From contig NZ_JAERRF010000004.1 of NCBI RefSeq assembly GCF_016741875.1, positions 429,084-493,083 on the forward strand: a stretch of 64,000 nt of DNA, in the 5' to 3' direction. The notes under the pieces were generated by a model that worked only from the letters and a program-made list of their open reading frames with translations, made no database searches and was not told where the DNA came from. Each line of letters opens with the position of its first letter. Positions within the stretch are counted from its first letter, which is position 1. The DNA comes from Streptomyces coffeae. Its GTDB lineage: Bacteria; Actinomycetota; Actinomycetes; Streptomycetales; Streptomycetaceae. The position numbers were made by a program, and so were the translations under genes. Below are positions 27,701 through 34,247 of the stretch, piece after piece.

Positions 27701-30234
27701 CGGCGCTCCCCGGGTGGCGTTATCTCGCCCAGGCCGTCGACCCCGTCGACCACGCCGCCGTACTCGCGGCCCGCCCCGAGCTGGTGGACGGTGTGGTGAT
27801 CACCGACCCGGACACCCACGCCCGCGCCCGCGAGGTGCTGGGACAGGCGTCGCTGCTGCCGCGGTCCGCCGTGGCCGTCGGCACCGCCGCCGCGCTGCTC
27901 GCGCCGACGCCCGCGCCGGGGGCACAGGACAGCGGAGTGTTCCTGGTGCCGCCGAACCCGGCGATGCACGATGAGCGCGCCGCCGACGACGAGCGGCGGG
28001 AGCTGCGCGCCCGCGCCACCGCGCGGGACGAGGAGATTCGAGCGCTCGCCGCCCGGCTGGCGGGGGACCGTGCGCTGTCGGCGCGGCTCGCGTCCTGGCG
28101 CACCGGCTGCCCGCAGGGGCGGCTCGCCGAGCTGGCGGCCGCGGCCGAGGAGGCGCGGGAGTCCGCCGACACCGCACAGCGGGAGCTGGTGGAGCTACGG
28201 ACGACCCGTGCCGAGGCCGACGAGGCCGCCACCGAGGCGGCCCGGGTCCGCGACGAGCGGCAGGAGGCGGCCCAGCGCGCCCGCCGCGTGGCCGACGCGC
28301 TGGCCGGTCTGGCGCACCGGCTGCGCCGACGCGCCGCCTGGCAGACCCGGCTGCGCGAACTGGCCGACGAGGCCGCCGAGTCGGAGGAGCGGGCCGACGC
28401 CTGTGTGGACCGGGCCCGCGCGGCCGACGAGGACCGGCGCGCGGCCCAGCGCGCGGCCGACGACGCGCGCCGTACCGCCCGCGCCCTGCGCGCCGAGCGG
28501 GCCGAGATCGCGGGCGCGCCCGACGACCTCGGCGAGGACACCGAACCGCCCACCGCCTCGCTGCCCGCGCTCCGCGAGGCGTACCGCGCCGCCTCCCAGG
28601 TGTACGAGAAGGTCGGCGTGGGCGCCGACCTCCGCGCCGAACAGGCCCGCGCCGAAAGCGACGAGAGCGCGGCTCTCGCCGCCCTCGACCGGCTCACCAA
28701 CAAGGTCCGCACCCGCGCCGCGCAGCTTCTGGAGGGCACCGACGGCGCCGACGGCCCCTCCCGCCAGGCCGCCGCGGCCCGCGCCGAATCGCTGGTCCAG
28801 ATGCTGGAGACGCGCGCGTCGGCGGCGAGCGAGCAGCTGGGACGGCTGCGTGGCGATGCCGAGCGGCTCGCGCCCGCCGACGACGGCGACGCGCACACCG
28901 AGCTGCCCGAGGAGATGGTCCCGGCCGACGCCGAGCGGGCCAAGGAGCTGCTGCGCACCGCCACCACCGAACTGGCCGCCCGTACCGACGCGCTGGACAC
29001 CGCCCGCACCGTCCACGCCGAGCTGCTGCGCTCCCACCGCGCCGCCGAGGACGCCGCGGGTGGCTTCGACGAGACCGCCGCGCTGCTGCGGGACCTGCTG
29101 CGCGACGGACCGGGCTCGGGCGAGGACGAGGGGGAGCGCCCCGAGCCGTACACCGGGGACCTCACCGAGGCCCGCCAGGCGGCGACCGAGACGCGCCGCT
29201 CGCTGCGCGGCTGCGCGGCCGATCTCTCGCAGGCCGAGTCGGCCGTCCGGGAGGCGAGCGACGTCCTCGTCCGGCACGCCAACTCCACCCGCTACGAGCA
29301 GGTGCGCACCCCGGCCCGCCAGCAGATCCGGGAACTGCCCGCGGCGGCCCTGCCCGAGCACGCCGCGGCCTGGGCCGAGGCGTTCGCCCCCCGGTTGCGG
29401 GTGCTGACCGACGAGCTGGAGCAGCTGGAGCGCAACCGCGACAGCATCGTCGACCGGCTGCGCGGCCTGGTCGAATCCTGTCTGGCCACGCTGCGTTCGG
29501 CCCAGCGGCTCTCCCGGCTCCCGGAGGGCCTCGGCGAGTGGTCGGGCCAGGAGTTCCTGCGGATCCGCTTCGACGACCCGGACCAGGCGACGCTGACGGA
29601 GCGGCTGGGCGAGGTCATCGACGAGGCCACCCGCTCCGCCGTGAAGAAGAACTCCGATCTGCGCCGGGACGGAATGTCCCTCCTCCTGCGCGGAGTTCAG
29701 GCGGCGCTCCAGCCGCGCGGTGTGGCGGTCGAGATCCTCAAGCCGGACGCGGTGCTGCGGGCCGAGCGGGTGCCGGTCGGGCAGATGGGCGATGTGTTCT
29801 CCGGCGGTCAGCTGCTGACCGCCGCGATCGCCCTGTACTGCACCATGGCCGCGCTGCGCAGCAATGACCGCGGCCGGGACAAGCACCGCCACGCGGGCAC
29901 GCTCTTTCTCGACAACCCCATCGGCCGGGCCAACGCCACCTATCTGCTGGAGCTCCAGCGGGCGGTCGCGGACGCCCTGGGTGTACAGCTGCTGTACACC
30001 ACGGGCCTGTTCGACACCACGGCGCTGGCCGAATTCCCGCTGGTGATCCGGTTGCGCAATGACGCGGATCTGCGGGCCGGGCTGAAGTACATCAGCGTCG
30101 AGGAGCATCTGCGGCCGGGTCTGCCCGAGCGTGACCCCGAGGGCGAGCAGGTGCATGGCCAGATCACGGCCACCCGGATGTACAAGCGGCCGGAGACCGC
30201 CGGGCCCGCGGACACCGCCGATCCGAAGGAATGA
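24769..30234 (+). CDS. Giant SMC/MukB/JetC-like ATPase
   Basis: 1821 residues. The Walker A is LENGGGKS (63-70), with Leu in place of the first Gly. Two very long Ala/Glu/Arg-rich coiled coils (~290-620 and ~1090-1600) flank a hinge-like globular domain (~950-1060: SPDVLAAVEFLGEHGIPALP, DGVVITDPDTHARAREVLG). The C-terminal head has the signature FSGGQLLTAAIALY (1677 on) and Walker B GTLFLDNPIGRAN, where Asn 1716 occupies the catalytic Glu position. A ~280-residue disordered, charged insert (~620-905) precedes the hinge. MukB and JetC are about 1100-1500 residues, so this is long. It should form a DNA-entrapping complex with the two upstream products; no JetD-like nuclease is nearby. Confidence 0.8.
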   Translation: MYELSRVRLYSIGPAGARYADTVLDLRGVGEPVPSPAPTQAEFFEEEPVGPPRRPAPAGVLFLENGGGKSVLLKLIFSVMLPGHRNTLGGASSGVLRKFLLADDCGHVALEWQHTVTGETVVVGKVSEWRGRQVSNDPRKFAEAWYSFRPGPGLSLDSLPVAESAAVRPVAEGASTARGRRRTMKGFRDALTEAGKAYPHLDAVWVEIHERWNEHLGDLGLDPELFRYQREMNADEGEAAGLFAVKNDSDFTDLLLRAVTDTRDTDGLADLVHGFAHKLGRRAELMAERDFTAGSLDLLSRIAEAADRREQARGVHAGAERRTRTLARRLSARGAEERGRAAELAQQVASAAHAVTEAETARGRSDLVAAELAYRHASLALAAAEKGAAAQRRELNDARTLHSAWQAAETVLRHRAAADRSARVAAAIREAERDAAPALAARAKAAADLVRALHAAAEDGERVANEEEERSAALQETGESAHRDATSAATAAQRARSDAEHLRQRLAEVEQETAEAVRAGWLDDSAPDADPARAALAASDAEKTAAAAWDAARETARRTADQARSAAAEQARAELAAARAADAARAAESAYEGERRTAEALGAEQRLVDLLGLPQPSAPVPAPRGTHRPLAADSGRAGWITVPVDDPDADDMLGLAQLPDAFRAESPTYAEDEGGVKAPGTGGPTDRGVHPDGDVPTATVDPMAPDLTPAGGRDVDDQHARAAGTGQDSGPSGTDGADRTDPGGPRAHAAAHPAGTSAPEADSWGHEGRPPAQREGGSRTLAAESVPPARVTVRVENGNEAEERDGGEGEQRRRRRAVAAESRPTGRVSADVEGGTERQTSDSGSGSVPPPAPRADGQESADDENPDTPDTSADDADCWDPELGEDAADAPRPRQERPAPALPRPEGPLTAEELDRNAEALRELLDEGVASAERQLFELRTAAADDSRILGALGDGGLLPPSPDVLAAVEFLGEHGIPALPGWRYLAQAVDPVDHAAVLAARPELVDGVVITDPDTHARAREVLGQASLLPRSAVAVGTAAALLAPTPAPGAQDSGVFLVPPNPAMHDERAADDERRELRARATARDEEIRALAARLAGDRALSARLASWRTGCPQGRLAELAAAAEEARESADTAQRELVELRTTRAEADEAATEAARVRDERQEAAQRARRVADALAGLAHRLRRRAAWQTRLRELADEAAESEERADACVDRARAADEDRRAAQRAADDARRTARALRAERAEIAGAPDDLGEDTEPPTASLPALREAYRAASQVYEKVGVGADLRAEQARAESDESAALAALDRLTNKVRTRAAQLLEGTDGADGPSRQAAAARAESLVQMLETRASAASEQLGRLRGDAERLAPADDGDAHTELPEEMVPADAERAKELLRTATTELAARTDALDTARTVHAELLRSHRAAEDAAGGFDETAALLRDLLRDGPGSGEDEGERPEPYTGDLTEARQAATETRRSLRGCAADLSQAESAVREASDVLVRHANSTRYEQVRTPARQQIRELPAAALPEHAAAWAEAFAPRLRVLTDELEQLERNRDSIVDRLRGLVESCLATLRSAQRLSRLPEGLGEWSGQEFLRIRFDDPDQATLTERLGEVIDEATRSAVKKNSDLRRDGMSLLLRGVQAALQPRGVAVEILKPDAVLRAERVPVGQMGDVFSGGQLLTAAIALYCTMAALRSNDRGRDKHRHAGTLFLDNPIGRANATYLLELQRAVADALGVQLLYTTGLFDTTALAEFPLVIRLRNDADLRAGLKYISVEEHLRPGLPERDPEGEQVHGQITATRMYKRPETAGPADTADPKE

Positions 30235-30283
30235 GCCGATGCGGCGGACAGGGCCCCGCGCGCCGCTTCGGCCCTCCTGCCGG

Positions 30284-30466
30284 CTAGTTGGTCACCTGCT
30301 GCGTGGTGCTGCCCGCGGAGGCCGCGTAGTTGACGTCGCCGTTGTAGTTGGCGGTGATGGTGTACGGGCTGCCGGAGGTGGTGGCGTACGGCTGGGTGAC
30401 CGTCGCCAGACCGCCCACGGTGGCCACGGTGACGGTCGGGGTGCCGGGGCAGTCATCAAGACGGTA
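30284..30466 (-). pseudogene. C-terminal remnant of an Ig-like domain (Big-type) protein
   Basis: The leftward frame ends with a stop at 30284 and encodes PGTPTVTVATVGGLATVTQP followed by YTITANYNGDVNYAAS, the end of a bacterial Ig-like repeat domain of secreted proteins. There is no start codon. Similarity stops near 30451, and an in-frame TAG at 30467-30469 closes it where the lower-GC insert begins. It is a truncated gene, probably cut by the insertion or an associated deletion. Confidence 0.7.
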
Positions 30467-30567
30467 CTACCCGATGCGGAAACGGCGGGAGCAAGCATGA
30501 GCGGCACCGACCGTTCAACGGCTGCCCGCGCTATGGCACGAGCCCGTTGGGGGGGGTGCGCTGAACC

Positions 30568-31053
30568 ATGGCGCAGAGGAGAGGACGCCGACGCGTCACG
30601 GGGACCGTAGAGAGTCGTATTGCCGCACTGCTGACGGTCGATGCTCCGGACCGTTCAGACGTGTTGGCGGTGCTCTCGGAGCATCCTGAGGCAGCGCGGA
30701 TTTTCACCACGGATTTCCGGGCGTGGGAAGGAAGCGAGCCATTCCCAGCTGATGCGGACAGCGTGTACCTGCGCTACCTGCTCATGTGGGCAGCAGCCCA
30801 ACGCGAAAAATCGATATCGATATGGCTCGCGACACTAGGTTTCAAAATGTGGGCGGAACAGGCGCGTAAGTTCTCTGTAACGGGGTTCCCCAAAGTCGCT
30901 TGCGGGGTTCCCCGTTCACGGTTCTGTCGGGGATCGGCTGCCTCGAAGCTCATGGGACACGTGCAACGCGCCCAGCAGGGTGCCCCCGCGACGGGCGAAC
31001 GTCCGGGGGCGCGGGCCACCTGCACACCAGAGAGAAAGGACAGGCAGCCGTGA
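30568..31053 (+). CDS. Hypothetical protein of the accessory insert
   Basis: A 161-codon frame from ATG 30568. The first ~105 residues look like a real soluble protein (VESRIAALLTVDAPDRSDVL, EHPEAARIFTTDFRAWEG, REKSISIWLATLGFKMWAEQ). The rest (Gly/Arg/Pro-rich) crosses hairpins at 30879-30916 and 30980-31012 and looks non-coding, so the gene may be truncated or frameshifted near 30880. Its TGA overlaps the next GTG. I do not recognise the family. Confidence 0.4.
   Translation: MAQRRGRRRVTGTVESRIAALLTVDAPDRSDVLAVLSEHPEAARIFTTDFRAWEGSEPFPADADSVYLRYLLMWAAAQREKSISIWLATLGFKMWAEQARKFSVTGFPKVACGVPRSRFCRGSAASKLMGHVQRAQQGAPATGERPGARATCTPERKDRQP
30879..30916. other. Nested inverted repeat with two GGGGTTCCCC cores
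   Basis: GGGGTTCCCC at 30882-30891 and again at 30904-30913. The outer arms AACGGGG and CCCCGTT pair across a 12-nt inner loop. It may be an old terminator for the original gene ending before it. A 12-bp palindrome, ATCGATATCGAT, lies shortly upstream at 30810-30821. Confidence 0.45.
30980..31012 (+). promoter_or_regulatory. Leader hairpin upstream of the small-gene cluster
   Basis: GTGCCCCCG (30980-30988) pairs with CGGGGGCGC (31004-31012) around a 15-nt loop. It sits 38 bp before the GTG of the next small gene, just upstream of its GAAAGGA ribosome site. It could be a terminator/attenuator or an RNA leader. Confidence 0.45.
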
Positions 31054-31232
31054 GCAAGATTAGCCACGGTCACCCGAACGTGGGGACGCTGGTGAGAGAT
31101 ACGGCCACCGACCGCCTGGGGGTCTACATGGGCCGGGGCGGACCGTACGCCATGCTCAGGCCCCGGCACGGGGGCAAGGAATGGCAGGCACGCCCCGAAG
31201 ATCTTCGCCCGGCGGTGGTCTGCCGTGCCTGA
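31050..31232 (+). CDS. Small conserved protein, 60 residues
   Basis: GTG 31050 with GAAAGGA upstream. The product (HPNVGTLVRDTATDRLGVYM, then GRGGPYAMLRPRHGGKEWQA) is a compact beta-rich fold of a type I associate with small Streptomyces mobile-element or regulatory clusters; the function is unknown. It overlaps the next gene. Confidence 0.65.
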   Translation: MSKISHGHPNVGTLVRDTATDRLGVYMGRGGPYAMLRPRHGGKEWQARPEDLRPAVVCRA

Positions 31233-31389
31233 GCGCGAAGTCTCCGAACACCCTCGTACCGCTGACCGTGAACAGCTTCAGTCGGCGTATCTCATGCACA
31301 GGGCAGAGTGCGAGACCTGCACGCCCGAGCAGTCATGCCCGATAGCGCGACGGCTGGAAGAAGCACGGCGCGCGGTGGGCGCGTCATGA
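31225..31389 (+). CDS. Small Cys-containing protein, 54 residues
   Basis: GTG at 31225 lies inside the end of the previous gene, and its TGA overlaps the next ATG (ATGA at 31386-31389). The sequence has YLMHRAECETCTPEQSCPIA, a CxxC...C pattern that may bind a metal, then a helical RRLEEARRAV end. Tight overlaps on both sides support translation. Confidence 0.55.
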   Translation: MPEREVSEHPRTADREQLQSAYLMHRAECETCTPEQSCPIARRLEEARRAVGAS

Positions 31390-31544
31390 CGACCAACTGT
31401 GCGGAGTGCGCCCGCCTTGAGCGCGAGAAGCAAGCGGCGCGTAAAGCGCGGTACATGAGCAAGGTCACCGACTGCGACGTGTTGCTGAAGCGGCACCCCG
31501 ACCACAACAAGAGGAGCGTTCGCGCCGGAAGGGGTCGGGCATGA
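31386..31544 (+). CDS. Small CxxC protein, 52 residues
   Basis: ATG 31386 starts TTNCAECARLEREKQAARKA, a possible zinc-knuckle followed by a basic helix, ending KRHPDHNKRSVRAGRGRA. It overlaps neighbours at both ends by 4 bp. The family is not identified. Confidence 0.6.
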   Translation: MTTNCAECARLEREKQAARKARYMSKVTDCDVLLKRHPDHNKRSVRAGRGRA

Positions 31545-31780
31545 CTCGAGCCACCTACCGTTTCCGCGAATTTACGATCCGGCCCGATCTCCGGCCGGAA
31601 TCGGAACCGATCATGTCCACCATGCAATGCAAGACGTGCGACGAGAGCGGGCCGACGACAGAAGAGTCCGAAGAGGGTACGGCGTGGGCTGCAAAGCACC
31701 TCAAGGCCAACCCTGACCATCTGGAGTACCGGGAGCACATCACACGCCCGTACCATTTCGAGGCGGGAGCGTGGCAATGA
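31541..31780 (+). CDS. Small Cys-containing protein, 79 residues
   Basis: ATG 31541 in ATGA overlap with the previous stop. The sequence contains MQCKTCDESGPTTEESEEGT and HLKANPDHLEYREHITRPYH, resembling a Streptomyces family of small CxxC proteins (possibly DUF7848-like, recalled rather than checked). It is the last gene of the overlapping small-gene series. Confidence 0.6.
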   Translation: MTRATYRFREFTIRPDLRPESEPIMSTMQCKTCDESGPTTEESEEGTAWAAKHLKANPDHLEYREHITRPYHFEAGAWQ

Positions 31781-31863
31781 AGGACCGGAAGACGCTTGAA
31801 CGGGAAATTACGAGTGGCAGCGCGCCGTCACCTGCCCTGCGTGCCTGGCCCACGCGTGAAACC

Positions 31864-31950
31864 CCCGGCCCGCTGAGTGACGGCGAGCAAGACGGCTCAG
31901 CGAGTCGGCCGCCCCGTCCGTGTGCTGCCCCCGTGGCGCGCGGACGGGGC
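31864..31950 (+). ncRNA. Structured repeat element, copy 1
   Basis: Hairpin 1: GCTGAG (31872-31877) with CTCAGC (31896-31901). Hairpin 2: GCCCCGTCCGTGTGC (31911-31925) pairs over 15 bp, with two G-U, to 31936-31950 around a loop containing GCCCCCGT. It stands 28 bp before the start of the 138-residue gene. A diverged copy lies after that gene, and the differences keep the pairing. Confidence 0.55.
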
Positions 31951-31977
31951 TTCCCTACGACAAACGGAAGTACCCCT

Positions 31978-32394
31978 ATGCGTCAGTGCACGGCCACGGC
32001 CGAAGTGCCGCTCACCGAACTGTTGATAGCCATACTCGCCGGACAGAAGCGGGTCACCGACAGCGACCTTGCCTATGCCCCCGACACGGTCCGGTGTGAG
32101 CTTGGCGTCTGGCACGAAGACGGACACGCCGCCTTCGTATGGGACTGGGAAAAGCACAAGCCGCGAGAAGGACTGTGGGCGCGCTGGACACCGGACGGAA
32201 CGATGCGGTTCGAGTCCCTGACATGGTGCGGGATCCCCGGCAGCCCGGACGGGGACGACGCGTGCACGCTCTACCTGGACCATGCCCGCGAACACTCGTG
32301 GAAGGTGCGTGACCCTGAGCTGGAAGCCTTCAGCCGCAGGGTCTTTGCGGAAAACGCCGGATTGATCGCGCGGCTCACCAGGAAGCGCAACTAG
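31978..32394 (+). CDS. Hypothetical protein of the accessory insert, 138 residues
   Basis: ATG 31978 with ACGGAAG upstream; the same frame is open further upstream but crosses structured element copy 1, so the later start is chosen. It is soluble: a helical N-terminus (VPLTELLIAILAGQKRVTDS), then a beta-rich part (RCELGVWHEDGHAAFVWDW, GTMRFESLTWCGIPG) and a charged C-terminus. I do not recognise the family. It is flanked by two copies of the structured element. Confidence 0.55.
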   Translation: MRQCTATAEVPLTELLIAILAGQKRVTDSDLAYAPDTVRCELGVWHEDGHAAFVWDWEKHKPREGLWARWTPDGTMRFESLTWCGIPGSPDGDDACTLYLDHAREHSWKVRDPELEAFSRRVFAENAGLIARLTRKRN

Positions 32395-32438
32395 CAGTCC
32401 TGGCGTTCGGCATAGCCGCTGCGGTCCCGAACGAGTGC

Positions 32439-32525
32439 CCCCGACCCGCTGAGGACGGCTCAAGCAAGGCTCAGTGCGTCGGCTGCCCCGTCTGTGCGTA
32501 CGCCCCCGTTGCGTATGGGCGGGGC
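32439..32525 (+). ncRNA. Structured repeat element, copy 2
   Basis: The order of parts is the same as in copy 1. Hairpin 1 pairs GCTGAG (32448-32453) with CTCAG (32470-32474). Hairpin 2 pairs 32485-32499 with 32511-32525 over 15 bp (five G-U) around a loop that again contains GCCCCCGT. Here it lies after the 138-residue gene and before the convergent GMC gene, so it may act as a terminator. Confidence 0.55.
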
Positions 32526-32648
32526 TGTCTTCTGCCCGCTGACCAGCTACGATGCTCGGTACGCAAGTACGCATCACGCGACCCTCCGCCTTGCGAGTCA
32601 CCGCACCAGACGCCGCTCGCGGCCGGACGCCCCCTTTGACGACGGAAC

Positions 32649-34223
32649 CTAGACCCCCTGCTTGATCATCTCGGCGCACTTCTCGCCGATCATCATCGTG
32701 GTGATGCACGGGTTGACCGCGACCAGATGCGGCATCACCGAGCCGTCACAGACCCGTAGTCCGGTCACCCCCTTCACCCGCAGCTGGGGGTCGAGCGGTG
32801 CCGAGGGGTCGCCCGGGGCTCCCATCTTCACCGTGCACGCCGGGTGGTAGACGGTGTTGTGGGTGTCGCGGATATAGCCGAACAGCTCCTCGTCGGTGGT
32901 CACCTCCGGACCCGGGGCGAGTTCGGCGCCCGCCCACTCGGCCAGCGCGGGCCGGGCCGCGATCTTCCGGGCCAGCCGCAGCCCGTACGTCATGACGCGG
33001 ATGTCGTGCTCATCGGTGAAGTAACGCGGGTCCACCCGGGGTTTGTCGCGGAAGTCGCGGGTGCGCAGCCGGACCGTGCCGGTGGACCGGGCGCGCGTCA
33101 CATTGGGGGTGAGGCAGAAGGCGTTCTCCGAGGTCGGATAGCCCCGCCGGTAGGTGTTCAGGTCGAACGGCACCGAGCCGTAGTGGAACATCAGGTCCGG
33201 CCGGTTCAGGCCCGGTTCGGTGTCCGCGAAGATGCCGATCTCCCACCACTGGGTGGAGCTGGTGACCATGGGCTGCTTCGCTTCCCACATGATCACGCCC
33301 TCCGGGTGGTCCTGGAGGTTCTCTCCCACGCCCGGCGCGTCCACGGCCACCTCGATGCCGAACGCGCGCAGATGGTCCGCCGGTCCGATCCCGGAGAGCA
33401 TCAGCAGCTTCGGGGAGTCGATGGCGCCGCAGGAGACGATCACCTCCCGCCGTGCCCGCACCCGGAGGGTGTGGATCAGATCGGGGGAGAGGCAGTCGAC
33501 GCCCGTGCAGCGCCGGTTCTCCTCCAGCACCAGCCGCTTCGCCTGCACCCCGGTGCGGATCTCCAGATTGGGCCGCTTCCCCATGATCGGATGGAGATAG
33601 GCGACGGAGGAGGACTGACGGGTGTTGTTCTCATCGGAGTTGATCTGGAACCAGTGGGCGCCGCGGACCACCGTGGTGCCGGTGTTGAACGGGGCGGTGG
33701 GGATGCCCGCCTCCGCGCATGCCTCCAGCAACGCCGCCCCGCAGGGGTCCTTGGGCGGTACGGTGCGGATGGTGACCGGACCGCCGCGGCCGTGGTGGTC
33801 GCCGGGCGCGTCGTTGGTCTCCAGACGGCGATAGAGCGGGAACGTTTCCGGCGAGCTCCACCCCGTACAGCCGCCCGCCGCCCACTCGTCCAGGTCCTCG
33901 GCCGGTGCCCAGAAGGCGATACAGGAGTTGTGCGAGGAACAGCCGCCGAGCACCTTGGCGCGGGCGTGCCGCATAAAGCTGTTGCCGGACTCCTGCGGCT
34001 CCACTGGATAGTCCCAGTCGTAGCCGGACTCCATCAGCCCCATCCAGCGGTCCAGCCGCAGTACGTTGTCGTCGCCGACGTCGGAGGGGCCCGCCTCCAG
34101 GAGGCACACCGTGACCGAAGGGTCCTCGCTCAGCCGCGCGGCGACCACATTGCCTGCCGTACCGCCGCCGACGACCACATAGTCGAACTCGTCCATGCCT
34201 TTCATGCCTTCCATGCCTTCCAT
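32649..34223 (-). CDS. GMC-family oxidoreductase, probable choline dehydrogenase
   Basis: 524 residues. The FAD-binding start YVVVGGGTAGNVVAARLSED is typical of GMC enzymes. Later signatures are ARAKVLGGCSSHNSCIAFWA, CGAIDSPKLLMLSGIGPADH, and the catalytic His/Asn pair in YHPACTVKMG and VAVNPCITTMMIG. The start region is a 9-bp tandem repeat giving four in-frame ATGs (34223, 34214, 34205, 34196); the first is best placed behind GGAGGAG. It is last in the six-gene operon after an APC permease. With the aldehyde dehydrogenase upstream it would oxidise choline to betaine aldehyde, but GMC specificity is hard to read from sequence. Confidence 0.82.
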   Translation of the reverse strand: MEGMEGMKGMDEFDYVVVGGGTAGNVVAARLSEDPSVTVCLLEAGPSDVGDDNVLRLDRWMGLMESGYDWDYPVEPQESGNSFMRHARAKVLGGCSSHNSCIAFWAPAEDLDEWAAGGCTGWSSPETFPLYRRLETNDAPGDHHGRGGPVTIRTVPPKDPCGAALLEACAEAGIPTAPFNTGTTVVRGAHWFQINSDENNTRQSSSVAYLHPIMGKRPNLEIRTGVQAKRLVLEENRRCTGVDCLSPDLIHTLRVRARREVIVSCGAIDSPKLLMLSGIGPADHLRAFGIEVAVDAPGVGENLQDHPEGVIMWEAKQPMVTSSTQWWEIGIFADTEPGLNRPDLMFHYGSVPFDLNTYRRGYPTSENAFCLTPNVTRARSTGTVRLRTRDFRDKPRVDPRYFTDEHDIRVMTYGLRLARKIAARPALAEWAGAELAPGPEVTTDEELFGYIRDTHNTVYHPACTVKMGAPGDPSAPLDPQLRVKGVTGLRVCDGSVMPHLVAVNPCITTMMIGEKCAEMIKQGV

Positions 34224-34247
34224 GCCTTCTCCTCCTTACCGTTCCGT

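Larger units (their letters stand above)
30467..32640. mobile_element. Accessory insert, probable remnant of an integrative element
   Basis: About 2.2 kb with visibly lower GC and relaxed codon use (AAA, GAT, ATA codons) between a broken Ig-like gene and the betaine operon. It holds five or six very small, mostly overlapping rightward genes typical of Streptomyces mobile-element cargo, plus repeated structured elements. There is no integrase, excisionase, replication gene or tRNA, and I see no terminal repeats. The borders are approximate: the left is set by loss of the Ig-like frame, the right by the GMC gene end. Confidence 0.5.

Noticed and set aside
24769..30234. Assignment of the SMC operon as a complete Wadjet defence system
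   Set aside because: No JetD-type nuclease gene is present within the window on either side, so only the JetABC-like core can be claimed.
30497..30610. Programmed frameshift at the 8-G run (30549-30556) joining a short upstream frame to the 30568 gene
   Set aside because: A stop codon (30562-30564) in the frame of the 30568 gene lies between the G-run and its ATG, so slippage at the run would not produce a fusion.
30467..32640. Calling the accessory insert an intact integrative conjugative element or prophage
   Set aside because: No integrase, excisionase, transfer, replication or structural genes and no terminal direct repeats were found.
30467..32640. CRISPR array suggested by repeated blocks
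   Set aside because: Only two copies exist, they are ~90 bp long and diverged, with a gene rather than a spacer between them.
32551..32664. 37-codon frame starting at 32551 near the right border of the insert
   Set aside because: It runs into the end of the convergent GMC gene, has no ribosome site and no recognisable sequence.
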